NCBI RefSeq assembly: GCF_000375525.1
Contig: NZ_AQXC01000009.1
Span: 66,314-130,313 of the forward strand
DNA length: 64,000 nucleotides
Direction: 5' to 3'
Origin: Corynebacterium propinquum DSM 44285
GTDB lineage: Bacteria; Actinomycetota; Actinomycetes; Mycobacteriales; Mycobacteriaceae
Of this stretch, positions 35,648 through 45,700 are shown piece by piece. Each line of letters begins with the position of its first letter. The stretch's first letter is position 1. The notes under the pieces are model-generated. The model saw only the letters and a list, made by a program, of their open reading frames with translations, searched no databases and was not told the origin of the DNA. A program made the position numbers and the translations under genes.

Positions 35648-36595
35648 ATGGAAGATAACTGGCTGCACCGGTTTCTGGCGTGGGACTTTCGTCCCGCGCA
35701 TTTTTGTCTTCACGACGTGCGCGCTGGCGTGCCTGCCGCGATCGCCGCTGGTATCGGCGCGATTGTGGTCAGCCCGAATCACGTGGCGACGGCAGCGAAA
35801 GCACTGGAAAAATATATCCGAGAAAACCACACTGGCCCAGAGGTTAACTCTGGTGTGGTTGCCAACGACGGGGTGGGAGACAGCGATGGAGCAGGGGACA
35901 TCGATGAATCCGCGGTGCTGACCATCATCGCGGCGGTGGGGTTTCCGACTGGTCGGCATCATATCTTGGTGAAAGCATCGGAGGCGAGGCTCGCGATTTC
36001 CCAAGGCGCGCACCGAGTATGGGCGTGCGTTGATACCAGTACCACTGATGCCAACGCCGCACTCAGTGACATGATTAGTTTGCGGGAGGCAGTACCGTAT
36101 CCAGCAGACTTAGGAATCGTGGTTCCGGATTATGCCGGATTACAACCCAGCGGGGCCGAGTCGCATTCCGGTGCGCGTGCTAGTGCCCAGCGGCGCGACG
36201 AATTAGTCTCTACCTGTGAATTCGCAAAGGTGGACCAGTTGGTGGTCGTGCCCCCGGAACATTCTTCTGCTCCTGCAGCCACGGAAACACCAGCGGCCAC
36301 GAAATTGCCGTTAGCCACGGGACTGCTGGAAGCCGCGAAACACTTGCCCGACCGGATCCCCATAGTCCTCGACGCGGGGGCAGGCAAGGCAGCAACCACA
36401 GAACAGAATGGTTCCCGGCACTCTGCATCGCTGTCGGCAGCGTCGCTGTCGGAATCGTCGTTGGCGGAATGGTTAGTGGCTGAATCGGCGGATTTGGTGG
36501 CAAACAAAAAGACTCTAGAAAAAGCAGAAACCGCCAAGCCGATCTTGGCGGTGGTACCGGTGGACCCGGAAGAGATACGAGCTGTCAGCTCCTAA
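35648..36595 (+). CDS. DeoC-like aldolase-fold protein, catalytic residues not evident
   Basis: This 315-residue protein has a DeoC-like core: AIVVSPNHV near the N-terminus, then IIAAVGFPTGRHHILVKASEA and AISQGAHRVWACVDTS, matching the VGFPxGxxxxxxKxxE...GAxExDxV pattern of deoxyribose-phosphate aldolases. The acidic residue expected after GA is replaced, and I cannot find a clear Schiff-base lysine motif. The C-terminal half is rich in Ala/Ser/Thr with inserts. The corresponding corynebacterial locus is often labelled deoC, but catalytic activity is doubtful here. TTG 35645 could also start. The 3' end overlaps the convergent DUF2993 gene by four bases. Confidence 0.6.
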   Translation: MEDNWLHRFLAWDFRPAHFCLHDVRAGVPAAIAAGIGAIVVSPNHVATAAKALEKYIRENHTGPEVNSGVVANDGVGDSDGAGDIDESAVLTIIAAVGFPTGRHHILVKASEARLAISQGAHRVWACVDTSTTDANAALSDMISLREAVPYPADLGIVVPDYAGLQPSGAESHSGARASAQRRDELVSTCEFAKVDQLVVVPPEHSSAPAATETPAATKLPLATGLLEAAKHLPDRIPIVLDAGAGKAATTEQNGSRHSASLSAASLSESSLAEWLVAESADLVANKKTLEKAETAKPILAVVPVDPEEIRAVSS

Positions 36596-37518
36596 GTGTT
36601 GCGGACTGGCGCGTCGGAGTTGCTGCCGGAAGTGCCGCCAGCTTCTGATCCAGCACCAGTACCTGAACCAGCGCCAGAATCAGCACCCGCTTCACCCGAG
36701 CCCGGTTCTGCGTTGAGCTCCTTGCTCATGTGTGAAGGGTTCACGTTGTGGCCCTCGAGTGTGATGACTAAGCCGTGATCGTTGAATTCAATCGCCGTGA
36801 TATCCAACTGCCCACCTGTGGCCTCGCGCAGGTTTTGGTTCAAGGAATTCGCGATGCCATCGGCCGCGCCTTCCGGAAGCGAAAAGCCCAGTACTTTCGC
36901 CTCGGAGGCGTCGAAAGCGACGTTGCCGTTGGCGTCGACAAGCGGGCGCAGCGTTAGGTTTGCAGCCCCAGATAAGAATTGCACGGTGATGGTCTCGGCT
37001 TCGTGATCCGTGGTGATGTCGGAGACCACGATGTCACCCAAAAAGCCGACCCCGCCGAGCTGCTCGCGCAAGCCTTCCTGGATGGAGCGGGTGAGGTAGT
37101 CATCGGGAAGCTCCGAGCAGGTGCGTAAAAACTCCGCCTCCCCGGATTTCAGGGCCATGGATTCCATGTGCACGTGCGAGGCGGGCATGCCCTTGTAGTT
37201 GCCCTCGGGATCCTGCTGCAGTGTGGACGGGGTATCGATGTTGACTTCGCTGAGCTTCCCGCCGATCAATCCAAACAATACCGGGCTGGAGCCGAAGGAA
37301 ACCTCGGGGTCTTCGGTCATTTCGATGCCCTGCGCTTCGATGTCCTCGCGGAAACTCGAGCGCAGCTGTTGGCCAATGAAATAACGCGCGCCAAATTCCG
37401 CCAACAACACCACAACCAATAGCGCCACCAAGACGGCGACGATGACTTTCCAGGCGGTTGCGGCGGATGATTGAGCTTGAGAGTTAGCAGGCACTTGAGA
37501 GCTAGATGGCATAGGCAC
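36592..37518 (-). CDS. DUF2993 / LmeA-like membrane-anchored lipid-binding protein
   Basis: This 308-residue protein has a single N-terminal membrane anchor (about residues 22-43) and a soluble DUF2993 domain outside the membrane (FGSSPVLFGLIGGKLSEVNI, and further beta strands to about residue 260). A low-complexity Ser/Gly/Ala tail with GSGEAGADSGAGSGTGAGSE follows. The mycobacterial relative LmeA binds phospholipid and helps make lipomannan. A similar envelope role is plausible but inferred. It is followed upstream by the DUF2505 gene on the same strand, 23 bases away. Confidence 0.8.
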   Translation of the reverse strand: MPMPSSSQVPANSQAQSSAATAWKVIVAVLVALLVVVLLAEFGARYFIGQQLRSSFREDIEAQGIEMTEDPEVSFGSSPVLFGLIGGKLSEVNIDTPSTLQQDPEGNYKGMPASHVHMESMALKSGEAEFLRTCSELPDDYLTRSIQEGLREQLGGVGFLGDIVVSDITTDHEAETITVQFLSGAANLTLRPLVDANGNVAFDASEAKVLGFSLPEGAADGIANSLNQNLREATGGQLDITAIEFNDHGLVITLEGHNVNPSHMSKELNAEPGSGEAGADSGAGSGTGAGSEAGGTSGSNSDAPVRNT

Positions 37519-37541
37519 AGTCTAGCGTGAGTGTGCCAGGC

Positions 37542-38033
37542 CTACAGGTTTTCGTTAATCCACTTTTCGGTCAACTGGCCCTCGTTGTCGAAGAGCTCTT
37601 CTAGTGCTTCGCCGACCTTTGGTTCGATGGCTGCGCCCATCATCGGGATGTTGACGGAGACGTCGTTGGTGTAGCTCAAGGTGGTGGTTTCGCCTTGGCC
37701 AGCCAGGTTGACGGTGCCTTTGAAGTCGACCGGGGTGCCTTTGACGTCGGCATTGTAGGAAAGTTCTGCGTTTTCGCCGCTGAGCTCACCAACTTTGACG
37801 GTGCGCTTAACCTTCAGCGACTGCGACACCATCGCGCGGACGGCCTCTGGCAGGATGGTGACAGGCAGCAGCTCGAACAGGGTGGCCTCGTTATTGGAAA
37901 ACTCGTTGAGCTCGCCCGGTTCTGGCGAAAGGTTTTCGGCGATATAAGCCCAGTACTTCTCGTTGGTCAACGCCTGGTGTACTTTTTCGGCGGAGTGATT
38001 GATGGTCACTGTGTTTTCGCTACGGGTAGACAT
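37542..38033 (-). CDS. DUF2505 family protein (START/SRPBCC-like)
   Basis: This 163-residue soluble protein matches the actinobacterial DUF2505 pattern: a helix-grip fold with an N-terminal SENTVTINHSAEKVHQAL and a C-terminal amphipathic helix (VGEALEELFDNEGQLTEKW). Such folds usually bind a hydrophobic ligand, but none is known here. It starts 17 bases from the divergent murB start, and the DUF2993 gene follows it on the same strand. Confidence 0.82.
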   Translation of the reverse strand: MSTRSENTVTINHSAEKVHQALTNEKYWAYIAENLSPEPGELNEFSNNEATLFELLPVTILPEAVRAMVSQSLKVKRTVKVGELSGENAELSYNADVKGTPVDFKGTVNLAGQGETTTLSYTNDVSVNIPMMGAAIEPKVGEALEELFDNEGQLTEKWINENL

Positions 38034-38050
38034 GCCCTACAGACTACCCT

Positions 38051-39247
38051 GTGATAGTGATGAATGATTTTATGACTCAAGCAAATACGGCCTTGGATAC
38101 CCCGGAGTTGCGCACGCTTGCCGACGCCGGCGTGATCGAACGCGTCGATGGCGTGGAATTTTCTCAGTTGACGACGTTTCATCTGGGTGGTGCCCCGCGG
38201 GCTGCCGTGCGCGTCACGACTGGTGAGGCCGCCGCGGCGGTGGTGCGCGCCCTGGATGCCGCTGGGGTGGAGTTGCTAATTGTGGGCGGCGGTTCCAATT
38301 TGCTGGTGACCGACGAGCCGCTGGATGTGGTCGCGGTGATTATGGGCGATGACCACCTGGAGATCGACGCCAGCACCGGTGTGTTGCGCGCGGGTGCGGG
38401 TGCTATCTGGGATGAGGTCGTTGCTGCCAGCATCGATGCCGGGCTTGGTGGGCTGGAGTGTTTGTCGGGCATTCCGGGTTCTGCCGGTGCCACCCCGGTG
38501 CAAAACGTTGGCGCTTATGGTGCGGAGATCGCGGATGTGCTCACCCGCGTGCAGTTACTGGATCGCTCGACTGGTGCGGTCGAATGGGTGCCTGCCAGTG
38601 CGTTGGATTTGGCGTATCGCTATTCCAATTTGAAGTTCACCGCACGTGGGGTGGTGCTGGCCGTGGAGTTCCAGCTGCGCACTGATGGTTTGTCAGCTCC
38701 GTTGCGTTTTGGCCAGCTGGCGGGTGAGCCGGGACAGCGCCGCGAGCCGGCGGCGGTGCGCGAGGAGGTGCTGGGCCTGCGCCGTTCCAAGGGCATGGTG
38801 CATGATCCGGATGATCACGATACGTGGTCGGCGGGTTCGTTTTTCACTAACCCCGTGGTGCCGGAGACGCTTGCCGACGAGATCACCCAGGTGGTTGCCG
38901 CCGAGTTCGGCGCTGATGCGGCCGCGGGCATGCCGCGCTTCCCAGTGGCCGCCAAAGCTGTAGCCACTAGTGATGCGGGGGCGGACGCCGAAAATACCGC
39001 CGATACCGAAACCCTGGTGAAACTGTCCGCGGCCTGGCTGATTGACCGCGCCGGTTTTGCCAAAGGCTACCCGGGCGACGACGCACCGGCGCGCTTGTCG
39101 ACGAAGCACACCCTGGCCCTAACCAACCGTGGCGCGGCGCGGGCTGCGGACGTCGTCACGCTGGCCCGGGATGTGCGCGCCGGGGTGGAGAAGAAATTTG
39201 GGGTGCAACTAGAGCCCGAACCGTTGTGGATCGGGCTGGAGATCTAG
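38051..39247 (+). CDS. murB: UDP-N-acetylenolpyruvoylglucosamine reductase
   Basis: MurB makes UDP-N-acetylmuramic acid for peptidoglycan. The 398-residue flavoprotein has the FAD segments TFHLGGAPRA, IVGGGSNLLV and GIPGSAGATPVQNVGAYGAEI. YRYSNLKF carries the substrate arginine region, AGSFFTNPVV the proton-donor serine and EPEPLWIGLEI the final glutamate. A 25-residue acidic insert (near 300, TSDAGADAENTADTET) breaks an otherwise standard sequence. GTG 38051 starts the frame, with ATG 38060 and 38072 as alternatives. It overlaps the convergent lipoprotein gene by four bases. Confidence 0.95.
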   Translation: MIVMNDFMTQANTALDTPELRTLADAGVIERVDGVEFSQLTTFHLGGAPRAAVRVTTGEAAAAVVRALDAAGVELLIVGGGSNLLVTDEPLDVVAVIMGDDHLEIDASTGVLRAGAGAIWDEVVAASIDAGLGGLECLSGIPGSAGATPVQNVGAYGAEIADVLTRVQLLDRSTGAVEWVPASALDLAYRYSNLKFTARGVVLAVEFQLRTDGLSAPLRFGQLAGEPGQRREPAAVREEVLGLRRSKGMVHDPDDHDTWSAGSFFTNPVVPETLADEITQVVAAEFGADAAAGMPRFPVAAKAVATSDAGADAENTADTETLVKLSAAWLIDRAGFAKGYPGDDAPARLSTKHTLALTNRGAARAADVVTLARDVRAGVEKKFGVQLEPEPLWIGLEI

Positions 39248-39756
39248 CGCGGGACCTCGATGGTGACGGTTGCGCCTCCGTAACCGTGTTCTTGGTCGTG
39301 GCCTTCAATGGTCACTTCCTGGACATTGTCCGGGATCTCGAAGGGGCCGCGGGAGCGGGTAAATGGTTGCTCGTTGGCATGGTCGTGGCCGAGTTCGTGT
39401 TCGGCTAATACGTTGCCTTTTTCGTCGAGTACGCGCCAGCCGTCGGCGTAGCGTTCCGGGGAGTCATAGGGCGAGGACACCGTCACGGAGATGCGGTATT
39501 CGCCATTGGAACCGGAAAGCTCCGCTTCCAGGATGTTCGGGTGCTTCTGGTCGGCGTTCGACGCGGAGTTCTGTGCAGAGTCTTTCGCCTCGTCAGCCGC
39601 GCTGCCTGCGGCGTCGGTAGTGGATTCCACTGCGCTTGAGGCCTGCGAGGTAGCGCTACCGGCCACCTCGTCTGCGGTCTCCTGCGCGTTGGAACACGCG
39701 GCCAGCGTGAGCACGGACGTGGCGGCCAGGGCGGTAAAAGTGCGTGAAAGTTTCAT
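39244..39756 (-). CDS. Lipoprotein (unknown function)
   Basis: This 170-residue protein has a lipoprotein signal peptide with lipobox TLAAC (Cys21), an Ala/Ser/Asp/Glu-rich linker to about residue 70 and a beta-rich C-terminal domain (ISVTVSSPYDSPERYADGWRVLD). The C-terminal domain contains His residues (HELGHDHANEQ, GHDQEHGYGG) that could bind a metal. I do not recognise a family. The linker has an Ala/Asp repeat pattern like other secreted corynebacterial proteins. Confidence 0.85.
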   Translation of the reverse strand: MKLSRTFTALAATSVLTLAACSNAQETADEVAGSATSQASSAVESTTDAAGSAADEAKDSAQNSASNADQKHPNILEAELSGSNGEYRISVTVSSPYDSPERYADGWRVLDEKGNVLAEHELGHDHANEQPFTRSRGPFEIPDNVQEVTIEGHDQEHGYGGATVTIEVPR

Positions 39757-39804
39757 GCTCGCCGAGTATAACTGCAGATCACGCCTCTAGAGACGGGGTT
39801 GTTA

Positions 39805-41043
39805 CTACTCGCTCGGGGTCGGGTAGGTGTATTTGCCCTGGGTTACGCTGGCCCAGGCCACGGGCAGCTGTTGCTTGTAATACGGCCAGTCATGGATGCC
39901 GGTTGGTGCGAAATCGAACTCAATGCGGTCGTGCATCATGCCCTTTTCTTGCATTGACTGCTCCAGTTCGGTGGAGCACTGGTTGGTGAGTTTTTCCAGT
40001 GTGATGTTGCCGAAGAATGTCGGGATGCCTTCGGGGCGGGCCAGCTCGATGTCGCGCTCAGCGGCGTGGCCATTGGCGGAATAGATATACAGCGGCATGC
40101 TGGCAATGCCCTTGGGGTCGGCGACGACGTCGTTACGCAGGCGCTCCGGGGTTGTACCCGGGCCCCACATCAGGTCCGGGTTTCCGCCCATGACGCGCGA
40201 GGCCAAGTTGAAATAGGCACGGCCAGCGGTGCTGGTCGACGAATAGCACCCAGAAACCGAGAAGGTGCCGGAATACAGCTCCGGGTGCAGGTTGGCCAAG
40301 CGGATCGCCGCGGAACCACCCATGGACAGGCCGCCGATATAACGCTCGCCGTTAAAAGCGATGCCCGCCTGTTGTTCCAGCACGCCTGGCAGTTCCTGCG
40401 TCAGGAAAGTTTCCCACTTTGCCCGGCCCAAGTATGGGTCGGTGTCGTTCCAATCGGTGTAATTGGTGCCACCGGCTTCGACGGGCATGATCGTGGTGAC
40501 GTGCTCGTTTGCCATGGTGCCCTGCACATCGCCCTTGCGCAGCCAGCCGGACTGGCGCGGGGCTGACACGCCGTCGAGAAGATACAGCATCGGTGCTGCC
40601 GTCTCGCGATCCTTGGGGTATTGCACCTGCACCTGGACGACGCGGCGCATCGCCGGTGATTCCACATAGAGGCGCTCGACGTCGAAACGCTCGTCCGGTT
40701 CGCGGTTGATCAGGCGTGGTTGTGCGAAATCCTGTTCTTTGTCGATGGTGTACGGGGTCTGCTCGCCCCACAGGTTCCACATTGGTAGTTGGTGCCAGGG
40801 AGTGTCATTCTGGAAGAACTGGATGACGTCTAGAACGTGGCCTTGGACGGCGGGGTCTTTGGACCACTCAGCCATTGGTTCCGATGAGCCGTCGAAGGCG
40901 ATGCGCGAGCTGGTATCGCTGGAACCCAGTTGTGCGTGGGCCTGCGGGGTGGCGACGGTGGATGAGACAGCTGTGGCTGCAGGAAGACTGAATGCCGCGG
41001 TCAGAGCAAGAGCAGCGGCGCGCCGGGATAACGAGGATGGCAT
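39805..41043 (-). CDS. Secreted corynomycolyltransferase (antigen 85/Cmt family), second copy
   Basis: This 412-residue protein has a signal peptide (about 1-37, ending AQAHAQ-like) and an antigen-85-type alpha/beta hydrolase: LYLLDGVSAP, TNYTDWND, nucleophile motif YIGGLSMGGSAAI (Ser near 240), and catalytic His in GIHDWPYYKQ near residue 384. It has the classical GLSMGG nucleophile, whereas the gene at 25.5 kb has GMSMSA, so the two are distinct members. An N-terminal insert (about 38-80) precedes the domain. Divergent from the 41223 gene. Confidence 0.92.
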   Translation of the reverse strand: MPSSLSRRAAALALTAAFSLPAATAVSSTVATPQAHAQLGSSDTSSRIAFDGSSEPMAEWSKDPAVQGHVLDVIQFFQNDTPWHQLPMWNLWGEQTPYTIDKEQDFAQPRLINREPDERFDVERLYVESPAMRRVVQVQVQYPKDRETAAPMLYLLDGVSAPRQSGWLRKGDVQGTMANEHVTTIMPVEAGGTNYTDWNDTDPYLGRAKWETFLTQELPGVLEQQAGIAFNGERYIGGLSMGGSAAIRLANLHPELYSGTFSVSGCYSSTSTAGRAYFNLASRVMGGNPDLMWGPGTTPERLRNDVVADPKGIASMPLYIYSANGHAAERDIELARPEGIPTFFGNITLEKLTNQCSTELEQSMQEKGMMHDRIEFDFAPTGIHDWPYYKQQLPVAWASVTQGKYTYPTPSE

Positions 41044-41222
41044 GGGTGGCTCCAGAAGGATTAGTCGTGGGGACGATGTCGCGGCGGCGTGGCGTGCTTG
41101 CCGACGAGCTTTGGAGACATCATAAATGGGGTCGCCGAGAAATGTAGAATCCCAAAAGCTTTCGCGAGTATCTGGGTACTCTAGGTTTATGTGATGCTTT
41201 AACCCCGGAGGTGTAATCCCCT

Positions 41223-41609
41223 ATGGCGAATCAACAATCTCGTCTACATTCACAAGTTTTTGGATACAATGCTGCTCGCTGGGTTTGGACCGCAGTGACA
41301 GTAGCTATCACCATCTGGTTTTTGCTCATGATGAGTTGGGTGGCGTTTCCCTTGGTCATCGTGACGGCAATCGTCGTGTTGTTTCACATCGATACTCAGT
41401 TGGACCAGGAGCAGCAGACTCTAAAAATCAAAGTTTTGTGGGTCCCTGTAAAAACCTGCAATCTTGCAGATATCGAGGAAGCTGCCATCCCACGGGACCC
41501 TTTGCCATTGGAACGTAATACCTTCGGCGTGCACTTCATCGGAGGTGCATTGTCTATGCACGCGGGCGCGGCGAACTTGGCGCTGGAGATGAAAGACGGC
41601 AAAACCTAG
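41223..41609 (+). CDS. Small membrane protein, PH-like, probably shortened at its C-terminus
   Basis: This 128-residue protein has two close membrane segments (about 20-38 and 40-56) followed by a beta-rich part (TLKIKVLWVPVKTCNLADIEEA, FGVHFIGGALSMHAGAANLALEMKDG) that resembles bacterial PH-like domains. It ends KDGKT, where related proteins usually continue with more strands and a helix. The stop codon overlaps the convergent deacetylase by four bases. It may therefore be a truncated gene, but it has a GGAGG-like ribosome region and could be functional. Confidence 0.6.
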   Translation: MANQQSRLHSQVFGYNAARWVWTAVTVAITIWFLLMMSWVAFPLVIVTAIVVLFHIDTQLDQEQQTLKIKVLWVPVKTCNLADIEEAAIPRDPLPLERNTFGVHFIGGALSMHAGAANLALEMKDGKT

Positions 41610-42571
41610 CGGGTACCGTAGACCCTGCCAGGTTCCGGCGAGCCGTGCAGGCGATCCAAAGTCACTGGTTCTAGGCCTTTGGCGCGCAGCCCGTCGATGA
41701 TGCACGTGGTCGCGTCTGCGGTGGTGTTGTGGATATCGTGCAGCAGTACGACTTCACCGCCGTCGGCTTGGTTGACCGTGCGTTCGCAGACTGTGTTGGC
41801 GTCGCGATCGCGCCAGTCGAAAACGATGACATCCCACAGTGCAACACCCATACCGTGTGCGCGGGCTGCCTGCACGACGTTGTCATTGTGAGCCCCGTAC
41901 GGCGGACGTAGCCAGCGTGGTGTCGCACCCGTGACCGCCTGCACGGCCTTGGTGTTTTGAGAAATCTCAGTATGCACACGAGTTGGGCTGCTTAGGGCGA
42001 AGTTCACGTGCGTCGTTCCATGATTGCCGATGGTGTGGCCTGAATTGACGATGCGACGCGCCGTATCCGGCAAGGCATGCACCATCGGGGTCTGCACGAA
42101 AAACGTTGCTTTCGCCTGTTTCGCGTCGAGCGTATCCAGAATTCGGTTGGTCGGCGGCTGCGGGCCGTCGTCGAAAGTTAAAGCTACGCAATTCGAGCAA
42201 TCACCGGCTGGAGTAACAGGAGCTGGTGGTTGATAACCAGGCTGCAAGTTTGGTGGGATCGGTTTGCTGCGTGGTTGCGGTGTGGAAGAAAGCTGCTGGA
42301 CTTCCTTAGGCAAGGAAGCGAAAAACGCACGGTAGGCCTCGTCGGTGGAGTTATGGAAAAACTCTAGGATCTGTGATCCCAACTGGAACTGATCCCAGCG
42401 TGGCCCAATCGAACTACCGGGAAGAGCAGGTGCGGAAGAAGCAAGATTCACTACGGCACCAGAGCGCGCCGAATTGCTGGAACCCGCAGGATTAGCGTGT
42501 GCTTCGATCGGAGACGAAAACAAGCTCGCAATGATGGTGCACGAGCCGAAAATTACGGCGAGTTTCTTCAT
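41606..42571 (-). CDS. Secreted polysaccharide deacetylase (NodB domain)
   Basis: This 321-residue protein has an N-terminal signal peptide (about 1-27) and a spacer to about residue 125. A NodB domain follows with its five motifs in order: ALTFDDGP, GHTIGNHGTTH (metal His pair), RWLRPPYGAHN, IVFDWRDRD and EVVLLHDIH. It probably deacetylates peptidoglycan or another wall glycan at the surface. It follows fas on the same strand, with a terminator-like hairpin in the 218-bp gap. Confidence 0.92.
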   Translation of the reverse strand: MKKLAVIFGSCTIIASLFSSPIEAHANPAGSSNSARSGAVVNLASSAPALPGSSIGPRWDQFQLGSQILEFFHNSTDEAYRAFFASLPKEVQQLSSTPQPRSKPIPPNLQPGYQPPAPVTPAGDCSNCVALTFDDGPQPPTNRILDTLDAKQAKATFFVQTPMVHALPDTARRIVNSGHTIGNHGTTHVNFALSSPTRVHTEISQNTKAVQAVTGATPRWLRPPYGAHNDNVVQAARAHGMGVALWDVIVFDWRDRDANTVCERTVNQADGGEVVLLHDIHNTTADATTCIIDGLRAKGLEPVTLDRLHGSPEPGRVYGTR

Positions 42572-42676
42572 GCCTGGTGCCTTCCGGAAAATAGGGGAGT
42601 GGTTGGTGAACTGACTATAACAAGTTGCGGAAGTTATAGAAGTGAAAGAAACTCACTAGTGGTGCAAATAAAACTG

Positions 42677-42725
42677 AAGGGTCCGCCCTAATGGCCCGCA
42701 GCGCGGAAAATCAGGACGAACCCTT
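42677..42725 (-). terminator. Terminator candidate between fas and the deacetylase gene
   Basis: On the minus strand AAGGGTTCGTCC pairs (with a bulge) with GGACCCTT and is followed by CAGTTTTATTTG. A second small hairpin GCCGG/CCGGC with TGTTTATT lies just before it. Confidence 0.45.
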
Positions 42726-42789
42726 GTCAGTTAATAAACATGCCGGTGTCGGTTGCCGGCGCTGATTTTTAGGCCGAGAACCCTAAAAC

Positions 42790-45700
42790 CTAATCCCTCC
42801 TGCCAGATTCACCAGCCGAACCCGGCAGCGGGTAAGTGCCGTCAGCACCCAGGCGAGCATCCTCGTCCAGCAACAGGGCGATCTCAGCTTCCTTCGCACC
42901 CCGCTCCGGCAAGCGACGGCCCTCAATCACACTGAACAACGCGCGGCGGCCAATCATGCCAGCCTCGCGGTGCGCGGCGCCAGCAGCCAGACGAGCATTC
43001 GCCCGCTCGCGCCAGGCACCGGCAGCATCCTCGCCGAACTGCGCAGCCACCGCAGCTTCGAAGACACCCGGGTGACCATAGACCACCACGGCACCGACGT
43101 GACCGAAACCGAGCGAGGTCAAGACGGCCGCTTTCACCGGGCGCCCGGCGTCGGCAAGCGATACGCCTTCGCGCAGCCACACCAGGTTCTTCGCCTTCGG
43201 CTCGATCAGCGGATCCACGCAATCCAGCGCCGCGTTGTGCGGCACCCGGCCGGTGCGGAAGACATCGATCAGCCCGCCGGTCTGGAACAGCGCGGCCCCA
43301 GCCTTGGAGTGGCCGGTCAGGGACTTCTGCGAAATCACAAACAGCGGCGCATCGGCATCACGGCCGACGGCTGGCCACAGCATGGAATGCAGCTCGGACT
43401 CGTTCGGGTCGTTGGCGTTGGTGGACGTATCGTGCTTGGACACCACGGTCACATCATTCGGGTGCAAGCCCAGCCCACGCAGGGACTTCGCCAGGCGCGA
43501 GTTCTCGCGGCCCCGTCCAGCGCCCAAGGCACCCAAGCCCGGAGCCGGAATCGAGGTATGAGCACCATCGGCATACGATGCCGCATGCGCAACCACCGCA
43601 TACACCGGCAAGCCCAGCTCCCGCGCCAGCGAACCACGTACCAGCAGCACGGTTCCGCCACCTTCGGCCTCCAGGAAGCCACCGCGACGACGGTCGTTGG
43701 CCCGGGAAATGAAACGCTCGTCGATGCCCTGGTCGGTCATCTTCTTCGTCTCCGCGGTGGCATTCATATCACCGAAGCCGGCCAGCGATTCCACCTGCAC
43801 GTCGTCGATACCACCGGCAACCACCACATCGGCTTTGCCCAGCTTGATCTTGTCGCAGCCTTCCTCGATAGAGACCGCCGAGGTCGCACACGCACCGATC
43901 GGGTGGATCATGGAACCGTAGCCGCCCACCAGCGACTGCATGGTGTGCGCAGCAATCACGTTCGGCAGAGCTTCCTGCAGGATGTCCGACGGGCGCTCTT
44001 CATCCAAGAAGCGGGACACAAAGACCTTGTGCAGCGATTCCATGCCGCCGATACCGGTGCCCTGAGTGGAAGCAATATCGCCCGGGTGGATCGATTGCAG
44101 CAGTTCCGCTGGGCTGAAACCGGCGCCGATGAACGCGTCGACGGCGGTGACCAGGTTCCACACAGCCATGCGGTCCAGCGCGTCGACCATGTGATCCGGG
44201 ATGCCCCAGCGCGTCGGGTCGAAGTTATCCGGCATCTGGCCCGCCACCGTGCGCGTCAGCGTCGCCTTGCGCGGTACCTTCGCGGTAGCGCCCTGCAGGC
44301 GGGTGACCTGCCACTCGCCGTCGGTCTCGGCCACGCGGGTGAAGGCTGGGTCAGCAGCTTCGATATCGCGGGCCTGGGCTTCGGTTGGCACAGCGAAGGT
44401 GATATCGCGGTCCAAGAAGACCGTCGCCAAGTCGATCGAGCCCTGATCCTGCAGGTGATACTTATCCGACAAGGTGCGCACGCCAGCGCGGGCGACGACC
44501 TCATCGCGGAAGCGGGCATAGATGTCCTCTTCGGCGACTTCTGCACCGTTGGCGTCGTACCAGCCCGGGGTTGGGTCTTCGGCCCAGTTGACCAGGCCCG
44601 TCATCCAGGCCAATTCCAGAACACCGGCGGCGGTCAGCTCTACCGAGCCATCGCGCTGGATACCGTATTCCGCCTCGAAACGGGTGCGGCCCGAACCCCA
44701 GGACGAGACCTCACCGACGCCCGCGATGACGATCATGTCATCCAGGTCCGTGGTGATCTCCCCGGTGTCCACGCGCTCCGGCTGGGCTGGCACTGCAATA
44801 TTCGGCAGGGCAGTAATGGTCGCCGGGGTAGCTGGGGCATTGGCTGCTGCTTCTGCCGCGGCCGCTGCGGCCGCTTCTGCATTCGCCGCCGCCTGCGCAG
44901 TCAACTCGGCCATGTTCAATGTGTCACCCAAACCGCCGGTCAGATCCAGGTGCAGCGGCTTCTGGGCGGCCTGCGCGCGAGATTCCGCGGAAGCCAGGCC
45001 CATCAACTCGTGGGAAATCTCCTCGGGGTTCCACACACGGATACCCGCAGCTTCCACCGCCGGAACCAGTCCGTCGTTGCCGGCCATCAGGTGCGTACCG
45101 GCTACCCAGCCGATCAGAACCTGCGCCAGGGTGACACCGTCGGACCAGCCAGCCTCAACCTTCCACTTGTTCATAATCGCATCCAGCGCGGCCTTGACCT
45201 CGCCATAAGCGCCGTCGCCACCGAATACACCACGGTTTGGCGAACCCGGAAGCACCACATGGCAGCGCTTGTCGACGCCAGCTTGCGCCAAACCGGCCAA
45301 CCCCGCGATAGTGCGCTCGACGGACCACAACAGCAAACGCGTCTGGTTTTCCGCCTGCGGGCCGGCGTCGGCCAGCGATCCCGTCACCGGTGGGGCGGCG
45401 AATGGGAAGGCCAGAGTTGGGATCAAAGCTGGCTTGAGCAGCTTCACCTCGTTGCCAACGGATTCCACCTGCTCGGTGCCGATCCAGTTGATGACCGCAT
45501 CGACATCGCGGTACGACGACAAGTTCGCCGGTACCAGCCACAACGCAGCACCCGGGACGGCGTGATCGGCATACAGCTTGCGGGCAAATTCCTTACGCGC
45601 TTGGCTCACGCGCGAAGCAGTCATCACGACGGTCGCACCACCTTCCAACAGGCGCGCGATCAAAGCAGTGGCAATCGAGCCCGGAGCAGCACCAGTAACC

